Origin: Bacteroidales bacterium
GTDB lineage: Bacteria > Bacteroidota > Bacteroidia > Bacteroidales > CG2-30-32-10
Direction of reading: 5' to 3'
Length of the DNA: 23,806 bases
NCBI GenBank assembly: GCA_035353855.1
Contig: DAOQAK010000058.1
Coordinates: 1 to 23,806, forward strand
In this document: positions 6,279 to 14,166 of the stretch, in pieces
Numbering within the stretch: the first letter of the stretch is position 1
Layout: each line of letters opens with the position of its first letter
Position numbers and translations under genes: made by a program
Notes under the pieces: model-generated
What the model was told of the DNA's origin: nothing
Seen by the model: only the letters and a program-made list of their open reading frames with translations
Database searches by the model: none

Positions 6279-8540
6279 CTATCGTTGAATCATCAACTTT
6301 GCTGAATAATTTTGTAGCCGTATAAAATATAATCCGCTTGGTGCTTGGCTTATATCAAGCGTTGCAGAAGATGCTGGTGAGATTATTTCTTTGTTAAAAA
6401 TAACTTTTCCATTTATGTTGAAAATTTCAACCAGTATTTTTTTATTTTTTAATTCGTTTGGAATAGTAATATTTACATTGCTTGCAGCGGGATTGGGAAA
6501 AATTTCCAAATTGTTCTCATTTTTATAATATTCAGCAAACCCAACAGGATTAGGGTGTGTGCCGCTATAATAAGTAACGCCTCCCGAGAAATTTCCAACA
6601 ACCATTTCCGGAAAATTATTTCCATCAAGCTCAGCAACAGCTACAGCACTGTGCATTCCTTCGTTTATGTATAAATAATTAGAATCAACAAGCGTGAATT
6701 TTCCATTAATGTTGTTGTCGATATTTTTGTAATAATAAATATTTCCGCTTTCGCTGCCAACGAAAAGCTTAGTATTTCCGGCCGAATCGGTGAATAAGCA
6801 CGGAATGCTGTAACCGTAATTTGAAACGGTATGTTTTGTTACATCAACTTTTCCAAGAGAATCGGTAATTAATGTAAATTGCGGATTTGTTGCACTGCCA
6901 GTGTTCTTATAAAAATTTAAAGTGCCTGCTTTTTCGCCAATGATAAGGTCTAGAAGCAAATCTTTATCCAGGTCGAATAATTGCGGAGTTGCTGAAGGAT
7001 AAGTTTGAGTAGGAGTATTGCCAACATAAATTCCAAAATAGTCGGTTTGTGAAAGCACCATGTTCATGGGTTGTCCGGCTGCTGCTGTATTTTCGTACAG
7101 ATCAATTTTTCCATTCGATTTTCCGATGATCATTTCAGCAGCGCCATCATTGTCAATATCGCCGAATGCAGGATAAACTGCAATTAATTTTCTTGATCTG
7201 ATGTTAGCGAAATCATCTGTTATCAAAGTAAATTGTGGCGACACAGAAGTCCCCGTATTTTTATACAAACTAATTCCTGAAATATAAATAGAATATAAAA
7301 ACCCATTTGAATAGTAGGATGAATCGCGTGTTCCGAAATTTGAAATAAAAAGGTCTTTCAATCCATCGCCATCATAATCATAGAAAACGGGATAAGCACC
7401 GGAACCCAGATCGATCATATCACCTTGCAGAAAATTATTTTTACTATAATTAAAAACGGGCGAAGAAGAAGTTCCTGAATTATTGTAAAGCCAACAGCTC
7501 TTCTGATTTTCAGCAATAGTCATGCTTACATCAAAAGGTGATACAAGTAAATCTTTTTTATTATCGTTATTTACATCAAGAAAACTGGGAACGGGAAATG
7601 AAAACAAATTTATTTTATTTGTGTTTGAAGGATATAAAGTATCGGTGCTTGTCATTAATGCATCGTTTATAGTTCCTCCGTTATTAAGCGCTATCAAGCC
7701 CGGGAAATCTACATCTCCAAGAAGTAGATCTTTTAAATTATCACCATTCAGATCCAATGCAAGCATAGTAGAACCGGTATGTTTGAAATCATTCTCTTCA
7801 TTTTCTTTTCCCGATTTATTCGGACAAATAATATTCAGCGAAATTTTATTATCCGAAACTCCTTCTTTAAAATCGCCCCAGCAAAATTCCTGTCGTTCGA
7901 ATTTCAAACTATCAGCATTTCCGTATAGTTCCATAGATAAATTTTTATGGAACTGAACATATTCACCAAGTCCCCAGAAATTTAAAATATCCAGATCGCC
8001 ATCACTGTCGATGTCTGAAATAGCAGGAAAATCAACATTTGTAACCAGTATGTTTGAGTATTGCGAATCCTGAAGCGATAAAATAGGTTCAACTACTTTT
8101 GTGAATTTTAATCCGGTTGTTGCATTACCGGTATTTTTATAAACAGCAATACCACCGCCATATGCATAAGTAAAAATATCTTCTTTCCCATCGTTATTAT
8201 AATCCATTAGTTTTGCCCAGTAATGAATCTCAGGAAATCTTTCGCGATATTCTGGAGCATAAGTGTAATCAATAGAGTTGGCATTTCCGTTATTTATAAA
8301 AGTTACAATTTTTGCACTGCTGCGGTCGTAAATAAATAAATCATTTTTGCCATCAAAGTTTAAATCAATCTCTGAGAACTGGCATGAATTCAGCCCGCCG
8401 CCCCATGGGTTAGAAATGATATTATTTAAATTATCTTTTACAACAATTGAGGTGTTTCGTTCAAACCCAAAATCCTCGTATTGTTGTGCAAAAAGAAAAT
8501 TAAATAAAAAAGAAAAAAATATGAGTAAATTTTTTTTCAT
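6279..8540 (-). CDS. secreted FG-GAP/VCBS repeat protein with type IX secretion sorting domain
   Basis: A 753-residue exported protein. I start it at the second of two tandem ATGs (8540; 8543 is equally possible). This gives a clean signal peptide MKKNLLIFFSFLFNFLFAQ, cleaved near residue 19. Nine or so repeats of the integrin-alpha FG-GAP/VCBS kind follow, each with an acidic calcium-binding loop: DLNFDGKNDLF, DYNNDGKEDIF, DIDSDGDLDIL, DLNGDNLKDLL, DVNNDNKKDLL, DYDGDGLKDLF, DIDNDGAAEMI, DLDKDLLLDLI and ELDGNNFPEMV. They predict a beta-propeller. The last 80 residues hold the type IX (Por) sorting domain: FPNPAASNVNITIP, then a middle strand FNINGKVIF, then APSGLYFIRL and a terminal KLMIQR. 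The protein should cross the outer membrane and be anchored or released at the surface. No catalytic domain is visible; adhesion or polymer binding is the usual inference. Confidence 0.88.
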   Translation of the reverse strand: MKKNLLIFFSFLFNFLFAQQYEDFGFERNTSIVVKDNLNNIISNPWGGGLNSCQFSEIDLNFDGKNDLFIYDRSSAKIVTFINNGNANSIDYTYAPEYRERFPEIHYWAKLMDYNNDGKEDIFTYAYGGGIAVYKNTGNATTGLKFTKVVEPILSLQDSQYSNILVTNVDFPAISDIDSDGDLDILNFWGLGEYVQFHKNLSMELYGNADSLKFERQEFCWGDFKEGVSDNKISLNIICPNKSGKENEENDFKHTGSTMLALDLNGDNLKDLLLGDVDFPGLIALNNGGTINDALMTSTDTLYPSNTNKINLFSFPVPSFLDVNNDNKKDLLVSPFDVSMTIAENQKSCWLYNNSGTSSSPVFNYSKNNFLQGDMIDLGSGAYPVFYDYDGDGLKDLFISNFGTRDSSYYSNGFLYSIYISGISLYKNTGTSVSPQFTLITDDFANIRSRKLIAVYPAFGDIDNDGAAEMIIGKSNGKIDLYENTAAAGQPMNMVLSQTDYFGIYVGNTPTQTYPSATPQLFDLDKDLLLDLIIGEKAGTLNFYKNTGSATNPQFTLITDSLGKVDVTKHTVSNYGYSIPCLFTDSAGNTKLFVGSESGNIYYYKNIDNNINGKFTLVDSNYLYINEGMHSAVAVAELDGNNFPEMVVGNFSGGVTYYSGTHPNPVGFAEYYKNENNLEIFPNPAASNVNITIPNELKNKKILVEIFNINGKVIFNKEIISPASSATLDISQAPSGLYFIRLQNYSAKLMIQR

Positions 8541-8607
8541 CATTACAAATTTAGCCAAATATCATTTCAGCAACGTAATATTAAATGTAATATTATTTGT
8601 TTTTGAA

Positions 8608-9156
8608 TTAATTTAAAGAAGTAGAATCTTCAGGGCAATATAAGCTATCGAGGGAATTGAATTTATATTTTTCAATAATATAAATTAGCCGATATGCATA
8701 GCTTGGGTCTTCGGCATAGCCGGCTTTTTTAAGACCAAATGCCCAGTTTTTATAATCGGTAATGTTCAGGGAGAAAAGATTAGCGTACCATTTTCTTGTT
8801 TTAATATGGTTGGAATGGTCAGCATAAGATTCAAGAATATTTTTATACTTTTTATAACAATTGCTTCCAACCCAGAATTTTTCACCTTTCCAGTCGGGTT
8901 TATTTTTAATGCCGAAATGATTATTTGCATATTGTGCCAAATAGCTGTTTCCATAGCCCGATTCGAGTATTGCTTGCGCTAGAGTAATACTGGCGGGTAC
9001 GCCTGAGTGATTCATTTCTTCAACTGCAATAATTTTGAAAGTATCGACATATTGTGTAAGCGTGTACTTCTTTGTATTTGGGGCAGAAGTAAAAGCTATA
9101 ACAGTAAAGGAAATAGCAATAAATGTAAAGAAAATGGTTAGAGATAATTTTTTCAT
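8608..9156 (-). CDS. exported glucosaminidase (GH73 / FlgJ-type peptidoglycan hydrolase)
   Basis: A 182-residue protein starting at ATG 9156 (MKKLSLTIFF); the upstream ATG at 9183 would put nine residues in front of the signal segment. Residues 1-23 form a signal peptide or membrane anchor. The rest is a mannosyl-glycoprotein endo-beta-N-acetylglucosaminidase-like domain: SGVPASITLAQAILESGYG with the presumed catalytic Glu (E65), NNHFGIK, SYADHSNHI, and AGYAEDPSYAYRLI at the end. The enzyme would cut the glycan strands of peptidoglycan in the periplasm. Many Bacteroidota homologues continue into LysM repeats; here the protein ends about 15 residues after the catalytic domain. It lies 67 bases upstream of the repeat-protein gene on the same strand and is divergent from rsmG. 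Confidence 0.87.
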   Translation of the reverse strand: MKKLSLTIFFTFIAISFTVIAFTSAPNTKKYTLTQYVDTFKIIAVEEMNHSGVPASITLAQAILESGYGNSYLAQYANNHFGIKNKPDWKGEKFWVGSNCYKKYKNILESYADHSNHIKTRKWYANLFSLNITDYKNWAFGLKKAGYAEDPSYAYRLIYIIEKYKFNSLDSLYCPEDSTSLN

Positions 9157-9215
9157 AAAAATCTGGAAACTCTTAGCAAACATAAAATGTTTTTCTGATA
9201 AATCAAAAAAATATT

Positions 9216-9223
9216 TTACTTTG
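9216..9223 (+). promoter_or_regulatory. putative -10-type box of rsmG, giving a very short leader
   Basis: ttactttg matches the Bacteroidota TAnnTTTG box at seven of eight positions, and a weak T-rich -33 region (ttttctg) lies at 9191-9197. Transcription should start around 9229-9231, only a few bases before the rsmG ATG at 9235, so the mRNA would be nearly leaderless. Confidence 0.4.
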
Positions 9224-9234
9224 CCAAATCAAAA

Positions 9235-9849
9235 ATGGAAATAATAAAAAAATATTTTTCGCTTAACTCCACTCAGGAACAGCAATTTATTGCATTGAAG
9301 GATATATATTCTTCATGGAATGAAAAAATTAATGTCATTTCACGGAAGGATATTGAAAATATATATGAACACCATGTATTACATTCACTGGGAATAGCTA
9401 AAGTGATTCAGTTTAAGAATGAAACGAAGATTCTTGATGTGGGAACAGGCGGAGGCTTTCCCGGGATTCCTCTGGCAATCTTATTTCCTGGTTCTGATTT
9501 TCTCCTGGTTGATTCTATAGGAAAAAAAATAAATGTTGTTAATGCTGTAATTTCTGAGCTTGGATTAAAAAATGCAAAAGGGATTCATCAAAGAGCTGAA
9601 ACGATTGATGAAAAATTTGATTTCATTGTTTCGCGTGCGGTTACCTGCTTACCTGATTTTTATAATATTGTGAAAAATAAAATAAGCAGGAATAAGAATA
9701 ATACTTTACCGAATGGTGTGTTGTATCTGAAAGGTGGCGATTTTCAGGACGAATTAAAAAATATTAAGAGTAATTATAAAATTTTTGATTTAAGCGATTT
9801 TTTTTCAGAAGAATATTTTGCTACTAAAAAACTGATACATATCTTTTAA
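9235..9849 (+). CDS. rsmG: 16S rRNA (guanine-527-N7)-methyltransferase RsmG
   Basis: A 204-residue SAM-dependent methyltransferase that makes m7G527 in 16S rRNA in the 30S decoding region; its loss is known to give low-level streptomycin resistance in several bacteria. The N-terminus (MEIIKKYF) and KINVISRKD (31-39) followed by HHVLHSL (46-52) are the RsmG signature. The SAM-binding motif is LDVGTGGGFPGIPL (67-80), and FIVSRAV near residue 126 is the conserved region after it. Length and start match the family; the ATG at 9235 is the canonical one. The gene is single and divergent from the glucosaminidase gene. Confidence 0.96.
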   Translation: MEIIKKYFSLNSTQEQQFIALKDIYSSWNEKINVISRKDIENIYEHHVLHSLGIAKVIQFKNETKILDVGTGGGFPGIPLAILFPGSDFLLVDSIGKKINVVNAVISELGLKNAKGIHQRAETIDEKFDFIVSRAVTCLPDFYNIVKNKISRNKNNTLPNGVLYLKGGDFQDELKNIKSNYKIFDLSDFFSEEYFATKKLIHIF

Positions 9850-9865
9850 CGTTTTATGATAAAAT

Positions 9866-9873
9866 TATCTTTG
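9866..9873 (+). promoter_or_regulatory. putative promoter of the peptide transporter gene
   Basis: tatctttg is an exact match to the TAnnTTTG box. A tttt stretch at 9844-9847 stands in for the TTTG -33 box at 18-base spacing. A start near 9880 would give a leader of about 180 bases before the ATG at 10059. Confidence 0.5.
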
Positions 9874-9899
9874 TCAGTTTCATAGTTTTTTATTTAATT

Positions 9900-10011
9900 A
9901 GCTGACTGAAAATAAATATACTGAATCTTGACGAATTTGCAAAGTCAAAGTCGTTTAGATTCAGTAATACTGAGCGAATGAATTTGCATTATTTTGCAAA
10001 TTCGTTCAGCT
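9900..10011 (+). promoter_or_regulatory. structured 5' leader with tandem hairpins (candidate cis-regulatory RNA)
   Basis: Hairpin A: ctgaatct (9921-9928) pairs with agattcag (9957-9964), then acga / tcgt (9931-9934, 9951-9954) after a 2x2 internal loop. Hairpin B: gaatttgca (9980-9988) pairs perfectly with tgcaaattc (9995-10003) around ttattt, and can be extended by ctga / tcag. A closing helix agctga (9900-9905) / tcagct (10006-10011) could enclose both as a three-way junction. The strand cgaatttgcaaa (9932-9943) of hairpin A is also complementary to tttgcaaattcg (9993-10004) of hairpin B, giving a competing fold. No T tract follows, so control at translation is more likely than termination. 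I do not recognise it as a known riboswitch. Confidence 0.5.
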
Positions 10012-10044
10012 GAAGTATAAATAAACACAAATAAATAAATTAAT

Positions 10045-10052
10045 AAAGGAGG
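10045..10052 (+). promoter_or_regulatory. strong Shine-Dalgarno sequence of the transporter gene
   Basis: aaaggagg lies six bases before the ATG at 10059, and fixes that start. It stands out because most genes in this window, as in Bacteroidota generally, have only A/T-rich sequence before the start. Confidence 0.8.
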
Positions 10053-10058
10053 AAAAAC

Positions 10059-12182
10059 ATGTCAGAACAAAAGAAATTCGTGCCTTTTGTTTCAGCCGAG
10101 ACAAACATGACCGAGTTCACTGTAAGAGCCTTGATCATTGGGCTTATCATGGCAGTAGTTCTTGGTGCTGCAAATGCTTATCTCGGGTTGCGTGCAGGTA
10201 TGACTATAGCAGCCACTTATCCTGCCGCTGTAATTGGAATGGCAATTTTAAAAACATTAAAAGGTTCAATATTAGAAGAGAATTTTGCCCGTACTGTTGG
10301 ATCTATTGGTGAATCAGTAGCAGCAGGTGCTATTTTTACATTGCCTGCATTTTTCGTGTCGGGTATATGGCCTGAATTTTTTACTGTAGGACATTATATG
10401 ACTTCATCGTTGATACTTATTGCAGGAGGTATCCTCGGTATCATGTTCGTTGCCTTACTTCGTAGGGTAATGGTTGAAGATGTTGAATTAAAATTCCCCG
10501 AATCAATTGCTGCTGCCGAAATTCATAAAGCCGGTCGCAGAAGCGGCGGCGGTTCAAAATTTCTTTTTGGGGCAATGGCAGGTGGTGCAATTATTCAGGC
10601 ACTTGGTCAGCTTAAATTTTTTGCCACTTCATGGGAGAAATTTATTACATTCTCAAAACAAACTATAACAGGAACTGTATTTTCAGGAAAAGGTGGATTG
10701 CTTTTAAGCTCTCCCGGTATAAGCCCGGCTTATATGGGAGTTGGTTACATCATCGGACCCAAATATGGCGCATTGAACTTTAGCGGTGGTTTGATAGCAT
10801 GGGGCTTACTGGCACCTATGATTTATTATTTTATCTCTCCTTCGATTGATATGGATTTTCTGACAAGCTGGGCATCAATGCTGCAAGTTAAAGATCCTAC
10901 TTTATCAGATGCTGCTGCATTGGAAAAAGTAAGCGATTCAACTTTTCAGATAACCCAGATATGGCGGTTCATTGTTCGCCCAATCGCTATTGGCGGTATG
11001 TTAATGGGGGCATGTTTCACATTATTTAAAATGCGTAAAAGTTTGGGCGAAGGTATAAGAAGAGCTGTTGGTGATGTACGCAAAGTTGCCGGTGGAGGCA
11101 AAGTTGAAACAGTTCGTACCGAAAAAGATATCCCTTTCACTTGGATAATTATTGGAATTTTATTTGTTGCATGTTTAACATTTTTCATTACCTTCTTTGT
11201 ATTTGAAGCAAGTTTACTGGTTTCAATAGTTGCAGCAACTTTACTAATCGTATTGGCATTTTTATTTGGTGCAGTATCGGGTTACCTTGTTGGTATAATG
11301 GGTTCAAGCAATAACCCGATTAGTGGTTTAACACTTACAGCTTTAGTTACAACAGCATTGATACTTGTTGCTTTAGGCGTACATGGCGATGCAGGTGTGG
11401 CAACAGTTTTAGGAGTTGCTGCCATAGTTTGTGTTTCTGCTGCTGTTGCAGGCGAAATGTTACAAGACCTGAAAGCTGGGCATATCCTTGGTGGTACACC
11501 ATGGCGCATGCAGATTGGTGATATTATCGGTGTTATACTTGCCGGTTCAGTTATGTTTGGTGTGCTTGTTATCCTGAATCAGGGTGATATTGCACAAGGA
11601 TTGAAAGATGGATACGATGGTGGTTTTGGAAGTAAAAATCTTCCTGCTCCTCAGGCTAGCTTGATGGCAATGTTATCAAAAGGTATTGTAAGCGGACAAA
11701 TGGCTTGGCCTTTAATAATAGTAGGGATGTTAATGGGGTTGGCATTTATTTTAATGCAGGTTAAAAGTCCTATGCTTGTTAGTGTTGGTATGTATCTTCC
11801 TTTGGAAACAACTTTTGCGATATTCTTAGGTGGCTGTGTTAAAGGTATTCTTGAGATGTTTAATACAAATAAGAAAGAAAATGGCAAAGTGGTTTTGGAT
11901 GCTGAAGGAAACCCGGTTAAAAAATATTCAAAAGGACAAATGATACGAATGGATAATATAGGAATATTGCTTGCGTCTGGCTTTATAGCTGGCGAAGCAT
12001 TGATGGGACTTGTTTTTGCATTATTATATTTTATGGATGTTCCAACTCCTGCAATATTTGAAAATCCGTCGTTCTTCATTAGTATGACAATTCTTACTCT
12101 GATAGCATTTGCATTGATTTATTTCCCACTGAAGAATAAAGGTGATGCAAGCGAACCACCACCTCCAAGTGGAAGTTTCTAA
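10059..12182 (+). CDS. OPT-family oligopeptide transporter
   Basis: A 707-residue inner-membrane protein with about 14-16 hydrophobic segments, of the prokaryotic branch of the oligopeptide (OPT/YSL) transporter family, which imports small peptides or metal-chelating peptide-like compounds by proton coupling. Family motifs: NAYLGLRAGMTIAATYPAAV (39-58), SIGESVAAGAIFTLPA near 82-97, LKFPESIAAAEIHKAG (relatives often have FPEG) near 142-157, and AGEMLQDLKAGHILGGTP in the second half (relatives often SQDLKTG). The C-terminus ends in a short polar tail with EPPPPSG. The start is set by the Shine-Dalgarno sequence. It is followed 84 bases later by a PqqD-like gene and then a cytosolic dipeptidase gene, which supports peptides as substrate. 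Expression is likely controlled through the structured leader upstream. Confidence 0.93.
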   Translation: MSEQKKFVPFVSAETNMTEFTVRALIIGLIMAVVLGAANAYLGLRAGMTIAATYPAAVIGMAILKTLKGSILEENFARTVGSIGESVAAGAIFTLPAFFVSGIWPEFFTVGHYMTSSLILIAGGILGIMFVALLRRVMVEDVELKFPESIAAAEIHKAGRRSGGGSKFLFGAMAGGAIIQALGQLKFFATSWEKFITFSKQTITGTVFSGKGGLLLSSPGISPAYMGVGYIIGPKYGALNFSGGLIAWGLLAPMIYYFISPSIDMDFLTSWASMLQVKDPTLSDAAALEKVSDSTFQITQIWRFIVRPIAIGGMLMGACFTLFKMRKSLGEGIRRAVGDVRKVAGGGKVETVRTEKDIPFTWIIIGILFVACLTFFITFFVFEASLLVSIVAATLLIVLAFLFGAVSGYLVGIMGSSNNPISGLTLTALVTTALILVALGVHGDAGVATVLGVAAIVCVSAAVAGEMLQDLKAGHILGGTPWRMQIGDIIGVILAGSVMFGVLVILNQGDIAQGLKDGYDGGFGSKNLPAPQASLMAMLSKGIVSGQMAWPLIIVGMLMGLAFILMQVKSPMLVSVGMYLPLETTFAIFLGGCVKGILEMFNTNKKENGKVVLDAEGNPVKKYSKGQMIRMDNIGILLASGFIAGEALMGLVFALLYFMDVPTPAIFENPSFFISMTILTLIAFALIYFPLKNKGDASEPPPPSGSF

Positions 12183-12199
12183 ACTAAAGTTATAAAGGA

Positions 12200-12242
12200 A
12201 TAGAGGTATAGGGTAAACATAACATAAACCTTATACCTCTAT
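12200..12242. repeat. 11-bp perfect inverted repeat between the transporter and PqqD-like genes
   Basis: atagaggtata (12200-12210) pairs with tatacctctat (12232-12242), and gg / cc continues the stem after a one-base bulge. No T tract follows. It may shield the transporter mRNA end or lower read-through into the next gene. Confidence 0.55.
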
Positions 12243-12266
12243 ACCATATACACTATAATATTTAAA

Positions 12267-12647
12267 ATGGAAGTAAGTTTTTTTGAACGGAGAAAGATTT
12301 TAAAAAGTGCCAGTTTACTTGATTTGACACCTATGGCTAAAGTAAGTCATGAAGTTGATGACGCAGGTATGGTAACTTTGCTTTATCCAAAATTTAAAAA
12401 TAAAAAAGTAAGCAAGTATATGCTTGGAAACAGGTCGCCGTTTATTCATATGAAACTTGATGAGATAGGCACTGCCAGCTGGTTGCTTATTGACGGGAAA
12501 AAAAAAGTTAGTGAGATAGCCGATTTGCTTACAGAACAATTTGGTGATAAAATTCATCCGGTGAATGAAAGGCTTGGAAAATTTTTATCGCAATTATATG
12601 ACAACAAATACATAACATTTATTGAATTATTAAAAAAGGAGAAATAA
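12267..12647 (+). CDS. orphan PqqD-family (RRE-fold) protein
   Basis: A 126-residue cytoplasmic protein. Residues about 40-120 match the PqqD family: LDEIGTASWLLIDGKKKVSEI (64-84, read as LDEIGTASW then LLIDGKKKVSEI), then an amphipathic helix and the winged-helix-like KFLSQLYDNKYI (105-116). PqqD is a small chaperone that binds the leader of a precursor peptide and presents it to a radical-SAM enzyme; the fold is shared by RiPP recognition elements. Here there is no radical-SAM enzyme, precursor peptide or other maturation gene within view. The N-terminal 40 residues are an extension not seen in classical PqqD. Neighbours are a peptide transporter and a dipeptidase, whose ribosome-binding site lies inside this gene's last codons, so translation of the pair is probably coupled. 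The peptide it binds, if any, is unknown. Confidence 0.8.
   Translation: MEVSFFERRKILKSASLLDLTPMAKVSHEVDDAGMVTLLYPKFKNKKVSKYMLGNRSPFIHMKLDEIGTASWLLIDGKKKVSEIADLLTEQFGDKIHPVNERLGKFLSQLYDNKYITFIELLKKEK
12636..12641 (+). promoter_or_regulatory. Shine-Dalgarno sequence of pepD inside the end of the PqqD-like gene
   Basis: aaggag-type sequence (aaaggag) lies about eight bases before the ATG at 12650 and overlaps the last codons of the PqqD-like gene, whose stop ends at 12647. This supports the start chosen and translational coupling. Confidence 0.7.
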
Positions 12648-12649
12648 TT

Positions 12650-14110
12650 ATGGGAAATATATTAGGCAATTTACAGCCAACATCATTGTGGAATAATTTT
12701 GAAGCAATATGCGGAATTCCTCACCCTTCAAAACATGAAGCTAAATTACGCGATTTTGTTGTAGGATGGGCAAAGTCATTAAACCTCGAAACTATTGTTG
12801 ATGAAGTAGGTAATGTGATCATCCGAAAACCTGCAACAAAGGGTATGGAAGATAGAAAAGGTATTATTCTTCAGGCACATCTCGATATGGTTCCCCAGAA
12901 GAACAATGATACCAAACATGATTTTGAAAAAGATCCTATCATTCCCTGGATTGATAGCGAGTGGGTAAAAGCAAAAGGTACAACTCTCGGAGCTGATAAT
13001 GGAATTGGAATGGCAGCAGCTATGGCAGTTCTTGAAGCAAAAGATTTAACTCATGGTCCTATTGAAGCCTTATTTACTGTTGATGAAGAAACAGGAATGA
13101 CAGGCGCTTTCGGTTTAAAAGCAGGTTTACTTAAAGGCGATATTTTAATGAACCTCGATTCAGAAGATGAAGGCGAACTTTACGTAGGTTGTGCAGGTGG
13201 TACAAATGCCAATTTAAAATTTAAATATGGTGAAGAATTAGTTCCAGCAAATTCAGAATCTTTCAAATTAAATGTTGGCGGACTTAAAGGTGGTCACTCA
13301 GGAGTGGATATTGCACTTGAAAGAGGTAATTCAAATAAAATATTAACCCGCATTTTATGGCATGCTCATAAAAATTATAATTTACGGATTTCATTAATTG
13401 ATGGAGGTTCGCTTCGCAATGCTATTCCCAGGGAATCATTTGCTGTAATTACTTTACCTAAAGATAAAGTTGCTGAATTCAAAAAATTTGTTGAAGAATT
13501 TTCTTCAATTGTAATTAATGAATATAAAGGTGTTGAAACAGATATTAAAATTACAGTTGAACCCGTTGCAATGCCTGCAAATGTTATTGATTTAAGAGCG
13601 ACATTTAATTTTTTAAATGCAGTATATGCTACACCTAATGGCGTAATGCGTATGAGCCAGGATATGATAGGGCTGGTTGAAACTTCTACTAACCTTGCCA
13701 CTATTAAATCCGAGAATGGTGAAATAAAAATCCAGTGTCTTTTAAGAAGTTCGGTAGATTCAGCAAAAGAAGATTTGGAACATATGGTTGAAAGCGTATA
13801 TAACCTTGCCGGAGCTGAAGCAATTTTTGATGGACAATATCCGGGATGGAAACCAAACATGGATTCTCCAATACTTAAGGAGATGCTAGCTGCTTATGAA
13901 AAACAATTTGGCAATAAACCTAAGATTGCAGCTATTCATGCAGGATTGGAGTGTGGACTTTTGGGTGGAGTATATAAAAACTGGGATATGATTTCATTCG
14001 GGCCTACCATTCGTTTCCCGCATTCTCCGGATGAAAAAGTAAATGTTCCTTCTGTGAAAAAATTCTGGGATTTTCTTACAGAAACATTAAAAAATGCTCC
14101 AAAAAAATAA
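12650..14110 (+). CDS. pepD: aminoacyl-histidine (cytosolic non-specific) dipeptidase PepD, M20 family
   Basis: A 486-residue dizinc dipeptidase, the size of E. coli PepD, which hydrolyses a wide range of dipeptides in the cytoplasm. The metal and catalytic residues are visible: HLD (H77, D79), GADNGIG (D116), DEETG (general-base E146 and ligand E147), LDSED (D170) and FPHSPDE (H458); E. coli counterparts are H80, D82, D119, E149/E150, D173 and H461. The lid/dimer domain runs from about 200 to 390, beginning with GGLKGGHSGVDI. There is no signal peptide. The gene starts two bases after the PqqD-like stop. Its place behind an OPT transporter suggests that imported peptides are cut to amino acids here. 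Confidence 0.95.
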   Translation: MGNILGNLQPTSLWNNFEAICGIPHPSKHEAKLRDFVVGWAKSLNLETIVDEVGNVIIRKPATKGMEDRKGIILQAHLDMVPQKNNDTKHDFEKDPIIPWIDSEWVKAKGTTLGADNGIGMAAAMAVLEAKDLTHGPIEALFTVDEETGMTGAFGLKAGLLKGDILMNLDSEDEGELYVGCAGGTNANLKFKYGEELVPANSESFKLNVGGLKGGHSGVDIALERGNSNKILTRILWHAHKNYNLRISLIDGGSLRNAIPRESFAVITLPKDKVAEFKKFVEEFSSIVINEYKGVETDIKITVEPVAMPANVIDLRATFNFLNAVYATPNGVMRMSQDMIGLVETSTNLATIKSENGEIKIQCLLRSSVDSAKEDLEHMVESVYNLAGAEAIFDGQYPGWKPNMDSPILKEMLAAYEKQFGNKPKIAAIHAGLECGLLGGVYKNWDMISFGPTIRFPHSPDEKVNVPSVKKFWDFLTETLKNAPKK

Positions 14111-14113
14111 ATA

Positions 14114-14144
14114 TTTGTATAATTAAAAATAATATTTAACTTTG
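14114..14144 (+). promoter_or_regulatory. promoter of rpmH (Bacteroidota type)
   Basis: tttg (14114-14117) and taactttg (14137-14144) match the TTTG / TAnnTTTG consensus exactly, with a 19-base spacer. The rpmH ATG follows 22 bases after the second box. Confidence 0.8.
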
Positions 14145-14166
14145 CAGCCTTAAAAATTGAAAAGCG

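Noticed and set aside
7522..7956. 144-codon open frame on the + strand inside the FG-GAP protein gene
   Set aside because: Antisense to the conserved repeats; its Ser/Pro/Phe/Leu-rich composition is the mirror of the real frame.
9157..9183. Longer start of the glucosaminidase at ATG 9183
   Set aside because: It would place nine polar/aromatic residues before a typical signal peptide that begins at the next ATG.
9921..10009. CRISPR array or intrinsic terminator of rsmG in the leader hairpins
   Set aside because: Only two related arms, in inverted rather than regular direct order, with no spacers; and no T tract follows either hairpin.
11651..12079. 142-codon open frame on the - strand inside the transporter gene
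   Set aside because: Antisense shadow of transmembrane segments; no start signal and no family resemblance.
12267..12647. A RiPP gene cluster around the PqqD-like gene
   Set aside because: No radical-SAM enzyme, precursor-like small frame or maturation protease could be found on either side.
13375..13860. 161-codon open frame on the - strand inside pepD
   Set aside because: It lies wholly within a well-supported gene, has no recognisable motif and is Ser/Thr/Ile-rich as expected for an antisense shadow.
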